From Rhodobacterales bacterium (GTDB lineage: Bacteria > Pseudomonadota > Alphaproteobacteria > Rhodobacterales > Rhodobacteraceae), in the NCBI GenBank assembly GCA_026400355.1, contig JAPLPE010000021.1:1-64000 (forward strand): a stretch of 64,000 nt of DNA, in the 5' to 3' direction. The notes under the pieces are model-generated. The model was given only the letters and a program-made list of their open reading frames with translations. It was not told the DNA's origin and did not search any database. Of this stretch, positions 39,733 through 48,948 are shown piece after piece; the first letter of the stretch is position 1; each line of letters begins with the position of its first letter. A program made the translations under genes and the position numbers.

Positions 39733-41025
39733 ATGACGGGATTCATAGCGCGGATCGTTGCGTGGGTCGGGGCGGCGATGATCCTCATGCGGCGGTGGGG
39801 GCCGGATAACTCGACCCCGGCTATCGGCGGAGCGCCCATCATCCCCGAGGCGCGGTCGCAGGGGATTCCGACGCTGAAGATGCCGACGGCCAGGGGCTGG
39901 GCTGACGGGCACAAGCCGACGGTGGCGGCGGGGCTGAAGGTAAATGCCTTTGCGAAGGGGCTGAAGCATCCGCGCTGGATGCTCGTCCTGCCCAATGGCG
40001 ATGTGCTGACCGCCGAGGCGCGGTTCACGCCCGGCGGGATCAAGACCCCGTTTGATCTGGCAATCTACAGCACGATGAAGCGGGCGGCGGCGGTGGGGGA
40101 AAGCCCGAATCGCGTGACGCTGATGCGCGATGCGGACGGGGATGGCGTGGCCGAAGTGCAGGAGACGTTCCTGTCGGGGCAGAACCAGCCGTTCGGGATG
40201 GTTCTTTTGGGGAACACCCTCTACCTGGGCAACACCGATGCGCTGATGGCGTTCGACTATGTGCCGGGGGCTACGAAGATCGCGACGCCGGGGCGCAAGG
40301 TGGCGTCGTTCAAGGGTGGCGGTCACTGGACGCGGAGCCTGCTTCCCACAGCGGACGGGCGGAAGCTTTATGTCGGTGTCGGGTCGATGAGCAACATCGG
40401 CGAAGGCGGCATGGACATCGAGGAAGGCCGCGCGGCGATCCACGAGATCGATCTGGAAACGGGGGCGCAGCGGATCTTTGCGGGCGGTCTGCGGAACCCG
40501 GTGGGCCTGGCCTGGGAGCCGGTGACTGGGGCACTTTGGACGGTTGTCAATGAGCGGGACGGGCTGGGGGATGAGACGCCGCCGGATTACCTGACATCGG
40601 TGCAGGATGGGGGCTTCTATGGCTGGCCCTATTGCTATTGGGGGCAGACGGTGGACGACCGCGTTCCTCAAGATGCGGCCAAGGTGGCCAGCGCGATCAA
40701 GCCGGACTATGCGCTGGGCGGGCATACGGCGTCGCTGGGCCTGTGCTGGGTGCCGGCAGGGACGTTGCCGGGGTATGGCGACGGGATGGTGATCGGGCAG
40801 CACGGGTCGTGGAACCGCAGCACGCTGTCGGGCTACCGGGTGGTGCACGTGCCGTTCGAGAACGGCAAACCGTCGGGACCACCGCGGGACATTCTGACCG
40901 GGTTCCTGTCGAAGGATGAGAAGTATTCCTACGGGCGGCCGGTGGGTATCTCGATCGGGCCGGACGGTTCGCTTCTCGTGGCGGATGACGTTGGGGATGT
41001 CATCTGGCGTGTGACGGGGGCCTGA
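39733..41025 (+). CDS. PQQ-type sugar dehydrogenase family (sorbosone dehydrogenase-like)
   Basis: 430 residues. An N-terminal hydrophobic segment (FIARIVAWVGAAMILM) suggests export or anchoring. The beta-propeller body has GLKHPRWMLVLPNGDVLTAE, RDADGDGVAEVQETFLSGQ, AGGLRNPVGLAWEPVTGALW and a final GISIGPDGSLLVADDVGD, the pattern of soluble-glucose/sorbosone dehydrogenases. The substrate is unknown and the need for PQQ is inferred from the family. ATG 39733 is chosen at the start of the hydrophobic segment. Confidence 0.82.
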   Translation: MTGFIARIVAWVGAAMILMRRWGPDNSTPAIGGAPIIPEARSQGIPTLKMPTARGWADGHKPTVAAGLKVNAFAKGLKHPRWMLVLPNGDVLTAEARFTPGGIKTPFDLAIYSTMKRAAAVGESPNRVTLMRDADGDGVAEVQETFLSGQNQPFGMVLLGNTLYLGNTDALMAFDYVPGATKIATPGRKVASFKGGGHWTRSLLPTADGRKLYVGVGSMSNIGEGGMDIEEGRAAIHEIDLETGAQRIFAGGLRNPVGLAWEPVTGALWTVVNERDGLGDETPPDYLTSVQDGGFYGWPYCYWGQTVDDRVPQDAAKVASAIKPDYALGGHTASLGLCWVPAGTLPGYGDGMVIGQHGSWNRSTLSGYRVVHVPFENGKPSGPPRDILTGFLSKDEKYSYGRPVGISIGPDGSLLVADDVGDVIWRVTGA

Positions 41026-41065
41026 GAACTGGGGGCCTGAGAGCCGGGGGCCTGAGTGCCGGGGG
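41021..41065. repeat. Three tandem 15-bp repeats carrying the stop codon
   Basis: CCTGAGAACTGGGGG, CCTGAGAGCCGGGGG and CCTGAGTGCCGGGGG follow each other without gap. Each contains TGA in the same frame (15 nt equals 5 codons), so the dehydrogenase has three consecutive in-frame stops. Confidence 0.85.
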
Positions 41066-41189
41066 CCAGATGGCCCCTGCCTGAGGAAGGTCGGGTATTC
41101 CTGACCGGCTTTGGAGACGGAACGGACGCAACCTTTGATTGCGTTAATCTCGACGTTTCAATCCAAAGTCTTCTTGAACGCAACTTCCG

Positions 41190-41404
41190 ATGAGCGAAAG
41201 CACCAAGGCCATGGAGGCCATTACCAAGGCGGTTTCCTCAACCCCAAGCTGAAGCTGGCCGAGATCGTGGAGACCTCGTCCCTGCTGGGTCTTGCCGATG
41301 GCGGGCCTGAAGAACTGGGCTGGTGGGCGGTTGTCAGTGATCACTGTGTCGTTGCCGGTGGTGCGATGGAGATGCAGCAGATCAGCAATACGCTGAACCG
41401 CTGA
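41190..41404 (+). pseudogene. Small conserved-looking protein, apparently frameshifted
   Basis: An ATG at 41190 opens MSESTKAMEAITKAV, then the frame stops at once; the next frame carries LNPKLKLAEIVETSSLLGLA and a plausible C-terminus GWWAVVSDHC to a stop at 41404. The break is near 41233. The joined product is about 70 residues. Function unknown; the call rests on the protein-like look of both halves. Confidence 0.4.
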
Positions 41405-41459
41405 TCCCGTTCACCCCTGACAGAAGGCGGGGGAAGCGCAGGCTTCCCCCGGTCTTGCG

Positions 41460-42107
41460 ATGGTTGATATTCTGAAGATGGCAGACCGTTTGTTTGACGG
41501 GTTCGACGGTCATTCGTCGGTTTCGAGCAAATGCGTATCGGAGATGGCGATGGCGCTGCACTACATCCGGCGGGATTATCCGGCCGGGATGGTTGATGCG
41601 GCGGCGCTGGCGCAGGCCGAGGCGCCGATATTCGATTGGATACATCAAGACGGCTGGTTGCGGATGATCGGCAACGAATCGGTGCTGCACCAGTGCGCGA
41701 CGCCCTATGTGTTCCTGCGGCCACGGTTTCATTCGCCGTTGCATGAGGGGCTGATCGCGGATGTGGCGGCGCATGACCGGATGCTGCGGGAATGCACGCC
41801 CTACCGTCGGACGGAGCGGAACTGGTTTCTGGCCGAGCTTGGGCCGGGGCCTGACTGGGACAGGGCCGCGATCCGGAAGGAAGCGCGACGGGCCCATGGG
41901 GTTGACCGGATGCTGGCCTATGCGTTCACCCATGGGGTGATTTACGTGACCCTGTCTGCTAAGGATTTGCGGCCCGATCCGCAGGTCAAGGGCGTGGCGA
42001 TGATATTGCTTGCGCAGGCCGATGCGCGCAATGACTTGGACCTGTTCTGGGAATGGGCGATCTGGCGGCGCGGCGGGTGTTGTTTGCGCGTGAAGTGGCG
42101 GCTGTAG
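41460..42107 (+). CDS. Protein of unknown function, 3' end possibly frameshifted
   Basis: 215 residues. MADRLFDGFDGHSSVSSKCV, MALHYIRRDYPAGMVD and RRTERNWFLAELGPGPDW are typical of a soluble globular protein I do not recognise. Near 42055 a second frame begins that reads more naturally (VLFAREVAAVGVFEPDAGVY to about 42200), so the true C-terminus may lie there. No motif, signal or membrane segment. Confidence 0.5.
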   Translation: MVDILKMADRLFDGFDGHSSVSSKCVSEMAMALHYIRRDYPAGMVDAAALAQAEAPIFDWIHQDGWLRMIGNESVLHQCATPYVFLRPRFHSPLHEGLIADVAAHDRMLRECTPYRRTERNWFLAELGPGPDWDRAAIRKEARRAHGVDRMLAYAFTHGVIYVTLSAKDLRPDPQVKGVAMILLAQADARNDLDLFWEWAIWRRGGCCLRVKWRL

Positions 42108-42306
42108 GTGTGTTCGAGCCGGACGCGGGGGTTTATGCGGCGACGGTTGAGGGGATTGCGGGGGTTTGGGGGGACGCTCGTCCGCGTGGACCACGCGACC
42201 TCGCTTGGCCTGAGCGTGCCGGGGTACGCTCTTGCCTTGTCAGGGGAGCGCGGCGGGGGTAATCCGTCGGCCCAGCGGAAACGCATGCCGCAGGGGAAGG
42301 GATGTC

Positions 42307-43167
42307 ATGACTACGCAGGATGACCCGAGGACGCTGGTATCGACCGCGTGGCTGGAGGCGCATCTGAAGGACCCCGATCTGCGGGTGCTCGATGCGTCAT
42401 GGTACTTGCCTGACAGCGGGCGCGATGCGAAGGCCGAGTTTGCGGTGCAGCATATCCCCGGCGCGCGGTTCTTTGACATTGACGAGATCAGTGATGCGCG
42501 GTCGGCCCTGCCGCATATGGCGCCTGTATCGGAAAAGTTCATGTCGCGGATGCGGGAGATGGGTGTGGGCGACGGGCATCAGGTGGTGGTCTATGATGGG
42601 GCGGGCATCCTTTCCGCGCCGCGCGTGTGGTGGACGTTCCGCCTGATGGGCAAGCGTGATATCGCAGTGCTGGACGGCGGCCTGCCGAAATGGCTGGCCG
42701 AAGGACGGCCGGTGACGGATGCAGCCCCGCAGATCCGCGACCGGCACATGACGACCAGCCGGCAGAACCAGATGGTGCGCGATGTGACCGAGGTGGCGCG
42801 GGCGTCAAAGCTGGGGGATCATTGCATCATCGACGCGCGGTCGGGCGACCGGTTCCGGGGCGATGCGCCCGAACCGCGCCCGGGCCTGCGTACAGGGCAT
42901 ATTCCGGGCTCGCGGAGCCTGTTCTACAAGGACCTGCTGAACGCGGACGGGACGATGAAGCCGCTGCAGGGTCTGCGGATGGCGATTGATGAGGCGGGAG
43001 TGGATCTGACCAAACCCGCGATCACGACCTGCGGGTCGGGGATCACGGCGGCGATCATCTCGCTCGCTCTCGAACGGATCGGAAAGACGGATCATGCGCT
43101 TTATGACGGCTCATGGGCCGAATGGGGCATGTATGACGACCTGCCAATTGCCAAAGGACAAGCCTGA
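42307..43167 (+). CDS. sseA: 3-mercaptopyruvate sulfurtransferase
   Basis: 286 residues with two rhodanese domains. The catalytic loop is CGSGITA in TTCGSGITAAIISLAL, the version of mercaptopyruvate sulfurtransferases; the other conserved blocks are VSTAWLEAHLKDPDLRVLDA, VVVYDGAGILSAPRVWW and IIDARSGDRFRG. It moves sulfur from 3-mercaptopyruvate to thiophiles. It overlaps the aminotransferase gene (TGATG). The pair makes sense: the transaminase can form 3-mercaptopyruvate from cysteine. Confidence 0.93.
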   Translation: MTTQDDPRTLVSTAWLEAHLKDPDLRVLDASWYLPDSGRDAKAEFAVQHIPGARFFDIDEISDARSALPHMAPVSEKFMSRMREMGVGDGHQVVVYDGAGILSAPRVWWTFRLMGKRDIAVLDGGLPKWLAEGRPVTDAAPQIRDRHMTTSRQNQMVRDVTEVARASKLGDHCIIDARSGDRFRGDAPEPRPGLRTGHIPGSRSLFYKDLLNADGTMKPLQGLRMAIDEAGVDLTKPAITTCGSGITAAIISLALERIGKTDHALYDGSWAEWGMYDDLPIAKGQA

Positions 43168-44351
43168 TGCTCGAGCATCTGAAAGACCAGCCTGCCGACA
43201 AGATCCTGGCCCTGATTGCCGCGTTCCGTGACGATCCCCGCAAGGACAAGATCGACCTGGGCGTGGGCGTCTATAAGGACCCGACCGGGCTGACGCCCGT
43301 CATGCGGGCGGTGAAGACGGCGGAATACAAGCTGTGGCAGACGCAGGATACCAAGACCTATACCGGGCTGGCCGGGGATCCGGCGTTCGCGGATGCGATG
43401 ATCGGGCTGATCCTGAAGGGCGCGGTGGCGCGGGACCGGATTGCGGCGGTTGCGACGCCCGGCGGAACGGGGGCGATCCGGCAGGCGCTTGAACTGATCC
43501 GGCTGGCGGCACCAGAGGCCACGGTCTGGCTGTCCAACCCGACATGGCCGAACCATCCTTCGATCATCAAGTATCTGGGTATGAAAAGCGCCGAGTACCG
43601 GTATTTCGACGAGGCGTCGCGGGACGTGGATTTCGCGGGGCTGATGGCCGATTTGGTGGGTGTCCGGGCGGGCGATGTGGTGCTGCTGCATGGCTGCTGC
43701 CACAACCCGACGGGGGCGAACCTGAACGCCGCGCAGTGGGCCGAGGTGATCGCGCTTCTCAAGGCGCGGGGCGCGGTGCCGCTGGTGGACATCGCATATC
43801 AGGGCTTTGGCGACGGGCTGGATGCCGATGCACTGGCCACGCGGGCCGTGGCGGCGGGGTTTGATGAGTGTCTGATTGCGGCGTCCTGTTCCAAGAACTT
43901 TGGCGTCTATCGCGAGCGGACCGGGCTGCTGATGGCCGTGGCGCGGGACGCGAAGGAACAGAAGACGGCGCAGGCCAATCTGAATTTCCTGAACCGTCAG
44001 AACTATTCCTTTCCACCCGATCACGGGGCGCGGATCGTGACAATGATCCTGACCGATCCGGAATTGCGGGCGGATTGGGAGGCGGAACTGGAAGAGGTGC
44101 GGCTGAACATGCTGACCCTGCGCCAATCGCTGGCCGCCGAGTTGCAGCGGCTGACCAATTCGGACCGGTTCGGGTTTGTTGCGCAGCACCGGGGGATGTT
44201 CAGCCGGATCGGGGCGACCCCGGCACAGGTCGAACAGATGCGAGCCGAGCATGGGATCTACATGGTGGGCGACAGCAGGATGAACATTGCCGGGCTGAAC
44301 GCCGCGACAGTCCCCATTCTGGCGCAGGCGATTGTGGCCAGCGGGGCGTAA
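43167..44351 (+). CDS. Aspartate/aromatic aminotransferase family enzyme
   Basis: 394 residues, fold-type I PLP enzyme of the AspC/TyrB group. Features: IDLGVGVYKD, LLHGCCHNPTGANL, DIAYQGFGDGLD, the PLP Lys in SCSKNFGVYRERTG, and a final substrate-carboxylate Arg block SRMNIAGLN. Coupling with sseA suggests a role in cysteine or other amino-acid catabolism as well as aspartate metabolism; specificity is unproved. A family-B repeat follows. Confidence 0.93.
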   Translation: MLEHLKDQPADKILALIAAFRDDPRKDKIDLGVGVYKDPTGLTPVMRAVKTAEYKLWQTQDTKTYTGLAGDPAFADAMIGLILKGAVARDRIAAVATPGGTGAIRQALELIRLAAPEATVWLSNPTWPNHPSIIKYLGMKSAEYRYFDEASRDVDFAGLMADLVGVRAGDVVLLHGCCHNPTGANLNAAQWAEVIALLKARGAVPLVDIAYQGFGDGLDADALATRAVAAGFDECLIAASCSKNFGVYRERTGLLMAVARDAKEQKTAQANLNFLNRQNYSFPPDHGARIVTMILTDPELRADWEAELEEVRLNMLTLRQSLAAELQRLTNSDRFGFVAQHRGMFSRIGATPAQVEQMRAEHGIYMVGDSRMNIAGLNAATVPILAQAIVASGA

Positions 44352-44355
44352 TCGG

Positions 44356-44380
44356 GGGGCGGGGTGAACCCCGCCCTACG
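44356..44380. repeat. Dispersed palindromic repeat, family B, copy 3
   Basis: GGGGCGGGGTGAACCCCGCC followed by CTACG, then GCxGGCGACGG as at 57335. It sits 4 bp after the aminotransferase stop. The hairpin is nearly perfect. Confidence 0.75.
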
Positions 44381-44513
44381 CTGGCGACGGGTCTGCGTGA
44401 TCTTTTCAGGATGAAGCGGTCGGGTTGATCCGATGTGTCGTGTCGCATCGTCTCGATGGACGTGCGAATGCGCTCGCGCACCGGGTGCGTATATTCCCGT
44501 CAGACATAGAAAA

Positions 44514-44543
44514 CGGCCCGTGCGAGGGAGGACGCACGGGCCG
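44514..44543 (-). terminator. Intrinsic terminator of the glnK-amtB unit
   Basis: A perfect 11-bp stem CGGCCCGTGCG/CGCACGGGCCG with an 8-base loop, followed on the minus strand by TTTTC. It lies 60 bp past the amtB stop. Confidence 0.85.
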
Positions 44544-44602
44544 GGAGGTGGACCGGGGCAGGCGATAGGAAGGGTGCCCGCCCCGGGGAGGAAAGCTTAT
44601 GC

Positions 44603-46018
44603 TCAGAGGTTGTAGGCGCTTTCGCCATGCGAGGTCTGGTCGAGACCCTGACGCTCTTCTTCGACAGTCGGTCGGAGGCCGAAGATCGCCTTGATGGCAA
44701 GGAACAGCACCGCCGATACCACGCCCGTCCAGACGACGGTCAAGGCGACCGCTTCGATCTGGACCCAGACCTGGCTGGCCATGTTGTATGCGCCGGGGAC
44801 GGCCGGGAACACGGTGTAGTCGAACCAGCCCTGACCACCGAGCGCGGGGTCTGCGACGATGCCGGTGCCGATGGCGCCGACGATGCCACCCACGCCGTGG
44901 ACGCCGAAGACGTCAAGGCTGTCGTCGTATCCGAAGGCCTTCTTCACCGTCGAGACGAAGACGTAGCAGAACGGCGAGACGATGAGGCCCAGAGCCACGG
45001 CCCCCATCGGCGAGGCGAAGCCTGATGCGGGAGTGATGGCGACAAGACCCGCGACAGCCCCGGTAACCGCGCCCAGAACGGAGGGACGGCCATGACGGAT
45101 CTGTTCGACCAGGCACCAGGACAGGGTTGCCGCCGCAGTTGCCACGAAGGTGTTGAGGAAAGCCAGAGCGGTCAGACCATTCGATTCCAGGTTCGAACCT
45201 GCGTTGAAGCCGAACCAGCCGACCCACAGAAGAGACGCACCCACCATCGTCAGTGTAAGGCTGTGCGGCGGCATCGGTTCCTTGTTATAGCCGACGCGCT
45301 TGCCCACGATGATACAGCCGACAAGGCCCGCGATCCCGGCATTGATGTGAACCACCGTGCCACCGGCAAAGTCCAGTGCGCCCTTGGCCCAGAGATAGCC
45401 CATGTCTGCGCCATATTCAGGCACCGAGAGGAAGTCCGGCCCGGCCCAGAACCAGACCATATGCGCGATCGGGTAGTAGGACAGGATCAGCCAAAGGACG
45501 ACAAAGAGCATCAGCGGCCAGAAACTGATCCGTTCGGCGAAGGCACCGACGATCAGGGCCGGAGTGATGCAGGCAAAGGTCATCTGGAAGATGACGAAGG
45601 CATATTCCGGAATGTAGACGTTGTTGCTGAACGTCGCGGCATAGGTGCCGGTGCCGACGCCGGCAAGGAACGCCTTGCTGAAGCCGCCAACGAAGGGGCT
45701 GCCCGGGGTAAAGGCGAGGCTGTAGCCGATCGCCATCCACATGATCGCGGCGATGCTGACGATCATGAACACCTGCATCAGCAGGCTGAGCATGTTCTTG
45801 GTCCGCACGAGGCCGCCATAGAACAGGGCCAGCGCCGGAATGGACATCATCAGCACCAGTGCTGACGAGACCAGCATCCAGGTCGTGTCGCCCTTGTTCA
45901 CCATCGTTGCCATCTGTTCGACGGACGGGTTGAGTATCATATCCTGTGCAGCGGCGGGCAGCGCGGCCATGGCGACCAGCGGTGCGCCGATGACGGATGC
46001 TCTTGTCAACGTATTCAT
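44603..46018 (-). CDS. amtB: Ammonium transporter
   Basis: 471 residues with a cleavable signal peptide (ASVIGAPLVAMAALPAAAQ) and eleven helices. DFAGGTVVHINAG, FNAGSNLESNG and HGVGGIVGAIGTGI are signature blocks of Amt proteins; the conserved pore His residues fall in VVHINAG and FGVHGVGG. ATG 46018 follows AAGGAG. It transports ammonium into the cell. It is 28 bp after glnK, the usual coupling, in which PII binds and closes AmtB when nitrogen is in excess. Confidence 0.95.
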   Translation of the reverse strand: MNTLTRASVIGAPLVAMAALPAAAQDMILNPSVEQMATMVNKGDTTWMLVSSALVLMMSIPALALFYGGLVRTKNMLSLLMQVFMIVSIAAIMWMAIGYSLAFTPGSPFVGGFSKAFLAGVGTGTYAATFSNNVYIPEYAFVIFQMTFACITPALIVGAFAERISFWPLMLFVVLWLILSYYPIAHMVWFWAGPDFLSVPEYGADMGYLWAKGALDFAGGTVVHINAGIAGLVGCIIVGKRVGYNKEPMPPHSLTLTMVGASLLWVGWFGFNAGSNLESNGLTALAFLNTFVATAAATLSWCLVEQIRHGRPSVLGAVTGAVAGLVAITPASGFASPMGAVALGLIVSPFCYVFVSTVKKAFGYDDSLDVFGVHGVGGIVGAIGTGIVADPALGGQGWFDYTVFPAVPGAYNMASQVWVQIEAVALTVVWTGVVSAVLFLAIKAIFGLRPTVEEERQGLDQTSHGESAYNL

Positions 46019-46046
46019 CGTGTCTTTTTCTCCTTGGCCCGGTGTC

Positions 46047-46385
46047 TCAGAGCGCGTCTTCATTGGTTTCGCCGGTCCGCACACGGAGGGCACTTTCAAC
46101 ATCAAGAACGAAAATCTTGCCGTCGCCGATCTTGTCGGTCTTGGCGGTCATGGCGATCGTGGAGACGACCTGATCGGTGAGATTGTCGGGTACGACAATC
46201 TCGAGCTTGACCTTGGGTACGAAGTTCACGGCATATTCCGCACCCCGGTAGATTTCGGTATGGCCGGACTGAGAGCCGAAGCCCTTGATCTCGGTCACCA
46301 TCATTCCACGCACGCCGACAGTGGTGAGCGCCTCGCGCACCTCCTCGAGCTTGAACGGTTTGATCGTTGCGATGATGAGTTTCAC
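46047..46385 (-). CDS. glnK: PII signal transduction protein
   Basis: 112 residues. It starts KLIIATIKPFKLEEVREAL; the T-loop carries the uridylylation Tyr in RGAEYAVNF; IGDGKIFVLDVESALRVRTGE closes the ATP-binding region. It senses 2-oxoglutarate and ATP/ADP and controls nitrogen uptake. The operon order glnK-amtB points to GlnK rather than GlnB. The upstream gap (46386-46648) is shared with the divergent PBP gene and contains a tandem TGCAAAAATTG repeat. Confidence 0.95.
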   Translation of the reverse strand: MKLIIATIKPFKLEEVREALTTVGVRGMMVTEIKGFGSQSGHTEIYRGAEYAVNFVPKVKLEIVVPDNLTDQVVSTIAMTAKTDKIGDGKIFVLDVESALRVRTGETNEDAL

Positions 46386-46501
46386 ATTCTTCCCCTAATG
46401 AATTGCGACAAGAGCAGTCTCCCCGGAAGCTCTGGAACACCAAGAAAGGGGATGACCGGGCAGGACAAGGGAATGCTGCGGGTGCAAACGGCCCGAACTA
46501 C

Positions 46502-46523
46502 CAATTTTTGCACAATTTTTGCA
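46502..46523. repeat. Two tandem 11-bp units upstream of glnK
   Basis: CAATTTTTGCA occurs twice without spacer (46502-46512 and 46513-46523), AT-rich in a GC-rich genome. It lies 117 bp before the glnK start and 126 bp before the PBP start. It may be a nitrogen-regulator site with TGCA ends, but it does not match the NtrC consensus well. Confidence 0.5.
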
Positions 46524-46648
46524 CATCTTCTCTTGAGTGCCCGCATTTTGAGCGGCAGAAAAACCGTTCAGGCGACTCATGGACCTCTACATTTCCCGAT
46601 GGAAACGGTAGTATTCGGCAAAAGCATAAACGGGCGGCAGAGCAGAGC

Positions 46649-48844
46649 ATGAGCGGGAATGGTCGGAAACAGCCGCCTTTGGTGGCTGAGCGGCGCTACA
46701 AGGCTGCGGCCGAGGCGCCTCCGCCGGCGAAAGTGCCTGCACGCAAGAAGGCCCCTGCACGGACCCGGCGCAAGCGCGGTTTTCTTGGCACGATCCTTGC
46801 GTTCTTTGGCGGTCTGGTCGTGCTGATATTCCGCGCCATCTGGGGCATCACGTGGCGGATCAGTCTGTTCGCCGGTCTGGTCCTTGGTCTGGCTGTTGCC
46901 TATTACGCGGTCAAGTTACCCCCTGTCGAAGAGCTTGTGGACGGGCGCGCGCGCGGGTCGGTCACCTTGCTTGACGCCTATGGCCAGACCTTTGCCTGGC
47001 GCGGCGAACAGTTCGGCGGCATGATTTCTGCTGAACAGGTCTCGCCCTATCTGCATGATGCGGTTGTGGCGACGGAAGACAGGCGCTTCTATTGGCATCC
47101 CGGCATCGACCCCCAGGGCATCGCCAGCGCGATCCGCATCAACATGAGCGAGGGCCGGGGGCCGCTGTCGGGCAATGGCGGATCGACCATAACCCAGCAG
47201 ACAGCCAAACTTCTGTGCCTGGGGCGGCCCTTTGTCGCCTCGGAATGGGAATCCGAGGCGGATTACGAAGCCGACTGCCGCCGCACGACGATCTGGCGAA
47301 AAGTCCAGGAGGCCATCTATGCGATGGCGATGGAAGTCCGCTATTCCAAGGAAGAAGTCCTGACGCTTTATCTGAACCGGGCCTATCTTGGCGCGGGAAC
47401 ACGCGGATTCGAGGCAGCGGCGCAGCGGTATTTCGGCATTTCGGCTGCCAATGTCAGCCCGGCCCAGGCGGCCATGCTGGCGGGCCTTCTGAAGGCGCCC
47501 ACGACCTATGCGCCGACGAACAATCTGTCGCGGTCGCGGGACCGGGCGAATATCGTGATCGGGCTGATGGAGGAGCAGGGCTATCTGACGGCGGCCGAGG
47601 CACAGAATGCGCGGACCAACCCGGCGCAACTGTCAGAGGCGGCTGCGGCAGAAGCCGGTGGGTTCTTTGCCGACTGGGTGATGGATGCGGGGCCCGAGTT
47701 CTTTACCCGCGACACGACCGAGGATGTGGTGATCCGTACGACGCTTGACCCCCGGGTGCAGACGGCGGCCGAAGATGCGCTGACCAGCGTGTTCGAAACG
47801 CAGGTGCGCGAGGGATCGACAGCGCAGGCGGCGATCATCGTGATGTCGGCGGATGGCGCGGTGCGGGCGATGGTGGGCGGGCGCAACATCCGCGACGTGG
47901 GCGCGTTCAACCGCGCCACGCAGGCGCTGCGGCAGACGGGTTCGGCGTTCAAGCCGTTTGTCTATGCGACGGCACTGGATATGGGGCACAGTCCTTTGGA
48001 AATGGTGGATGACAGCCCGCTGACGATCAGCATTGTAGGGTCGGGGCCGTGGTCGCCGCAGAACTATGACCGCGAATACAAAGGGTCGATCACGCTGACG
48101 CAGGCTTTGGCCGAAAGCCGGAACATCCCGGCAGTGCGGGTGTCAGAGGCGGTGGGGACCGATAACGTTCGCAACGTGGCAATCATGTTCGGGATCGATG
48201 ACGCCAACCTTGCGACGGGGCCGGCGCTCGCGCTGGGTGCGTCGGAAAGCACGCTCCTGGACATGACGGGGGCCTACGCGGGCATCCTGAACGGTGGGTC
48301 GGCTGTGACGCCCTATGGTCTGGTCGATCTGAGCATCCAGGGGCAGGATTTGCCGGTGATGACGACGGACGGCGGGATCGGGGAACGGGTCATCATGGAA
48401 CCGGCGGCGCGGCAGCTTGTCTGGATGATGTCGCGGGTCGTCGAGGAAGGCACGGGCCAGCGGGCCCGGATCGACGGCTGGGAGATCGCGGGCAAGACAG
48501 GCACGACGCAGGGCGCGCGGGATGCCTGGTTCATCGGCTTTGCCGGGGGTTATGTGACCGGGGTCTGGATGGGGTATGATGACAACTCGCCCCTGACCGG
48601 GGTGACGGGGGGCGGGTTGCCCACGACGATCTGGCACGAAACGATGGTGCGCGTGTTGGACGGGATGACGCCCGCACCGCTGCCGATGGACCCGCCGACG
48701 GGCAGCGCGGGGCAGTTCGTGAATCCCAACGGGATGGACGCCGAAGGCGTGGGCGAGGCGCAGGATCTGCCGCCGCCGGGCACGGGCGACCGTTCGCAGG
48801 ATGCGATCATGGACGCGCTGTCGAGTATTCTGAACGGGCAGTAG
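46649..48844 (+). CDS. Class A penicillin-binding protein (PBP1A type)
   Basis: A 731-residue bifunctional peptidoglycan synthase. A basic cytoplasmic head (KVPARKKAPARTRRKRG) precedes one transmembrane helix at about 65-90. The GT51 glycosyltransferase has EDRRFYWHPGIDPQG, GGSTITQQTAK and YSKEEVLTLYLNRAYLGAG. The transpeptidase motifs are SAFK (TGSAFKPF), SRN and KTG (IAGKTGTTQG). ATG 46649 is chosen at the basic head; the frame extends to 46403 through the glnK promoter without support. Monocistronic by spacing. Confidence 0.93.
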   Translation: MSGNGRKQPPLVAERRYKAAAEAPPPAKVPARKKAPARTRRKRGFLGTILAFFGGLVVLIFRAIWGITWRISLFAGLVLGLAVAYYAVKLPPVEELVDGRARGSVTLLDAYGQTFAWRGEQFGGMISAEQVSPYLHDAVVATEDRRFYWHPGIDPQGIASAIRINMSEGRGPLSGNGGSTITQQTAKLLCLGRPFVASEWESEADYEADCRRTTIWRKVQEAIYAMAMEVRYSKEEVLTLYLNRAYLGAGTRGFEAAAQRYFGISAANVSPAQAAMLAGLLKAPTTYAPTNNLSRSRDRANIVIGLMEEQGYLTAAEAQNARTNPAQLSEAAAAEAGGFFADWVMDAGPEFFTRDTTEDVVIRTTLDPRVQTAAEDALTSVFETQVREGSTAQAAIIVMSADGAVRAMVGGRNIRDVGAFNRATQALRQTGSAFKPFVYATALDMGHSPLEMVDDSPLTISIVGSGPWSPQNYDREYKGSITLTQALAESRNIPAVRVSEAVGTDNVRNVAIMFGIDDANLATGPALALGASESTLLDMTGAYAGILNGGSAVTPYGLVDLSIQGQDLPVMTTDGGIGERVIMEPAARQLVWMMSRVVEEGTGQRARIDGWEIAGKTGTTQGARDAWFIGFAGGYVTGVWMGYDDNSPLTGVTGGGLPTTIWHETMVRVLDGMTPAPLPMDPPTGSAGQFVNPNGMDAEGVGEAQDLPPPGTGDRSQDAIMDALSSILNGQ

Positions 48845-48923
48845 TGTTCAAGGGCCGCTCGTCCGCACGGCGCGGGACCCCGCTCCTGTGGCGGGGCCGG
48901 GCGCGCGCGGTTGAGGGAGGGGA

Positions 48924-48945
48924 GGGTGCGTGTTGACACGCACCC
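48924..48945. terminator. Strong hairpin between convergent genes
   Basis: A perfect 10-bp stem GGGTGCGTGT/ACACGCACCC with a 2-base centre, just after the mlaC stop. It has no U-run, so a bidirectional or Rho-assisted stop is more likely than a classical terminator. A second stem CCCCGC/GCGGGG is at 48878-48896. Confidence 0.5.
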
Positions 48946-48948
48946 CCG

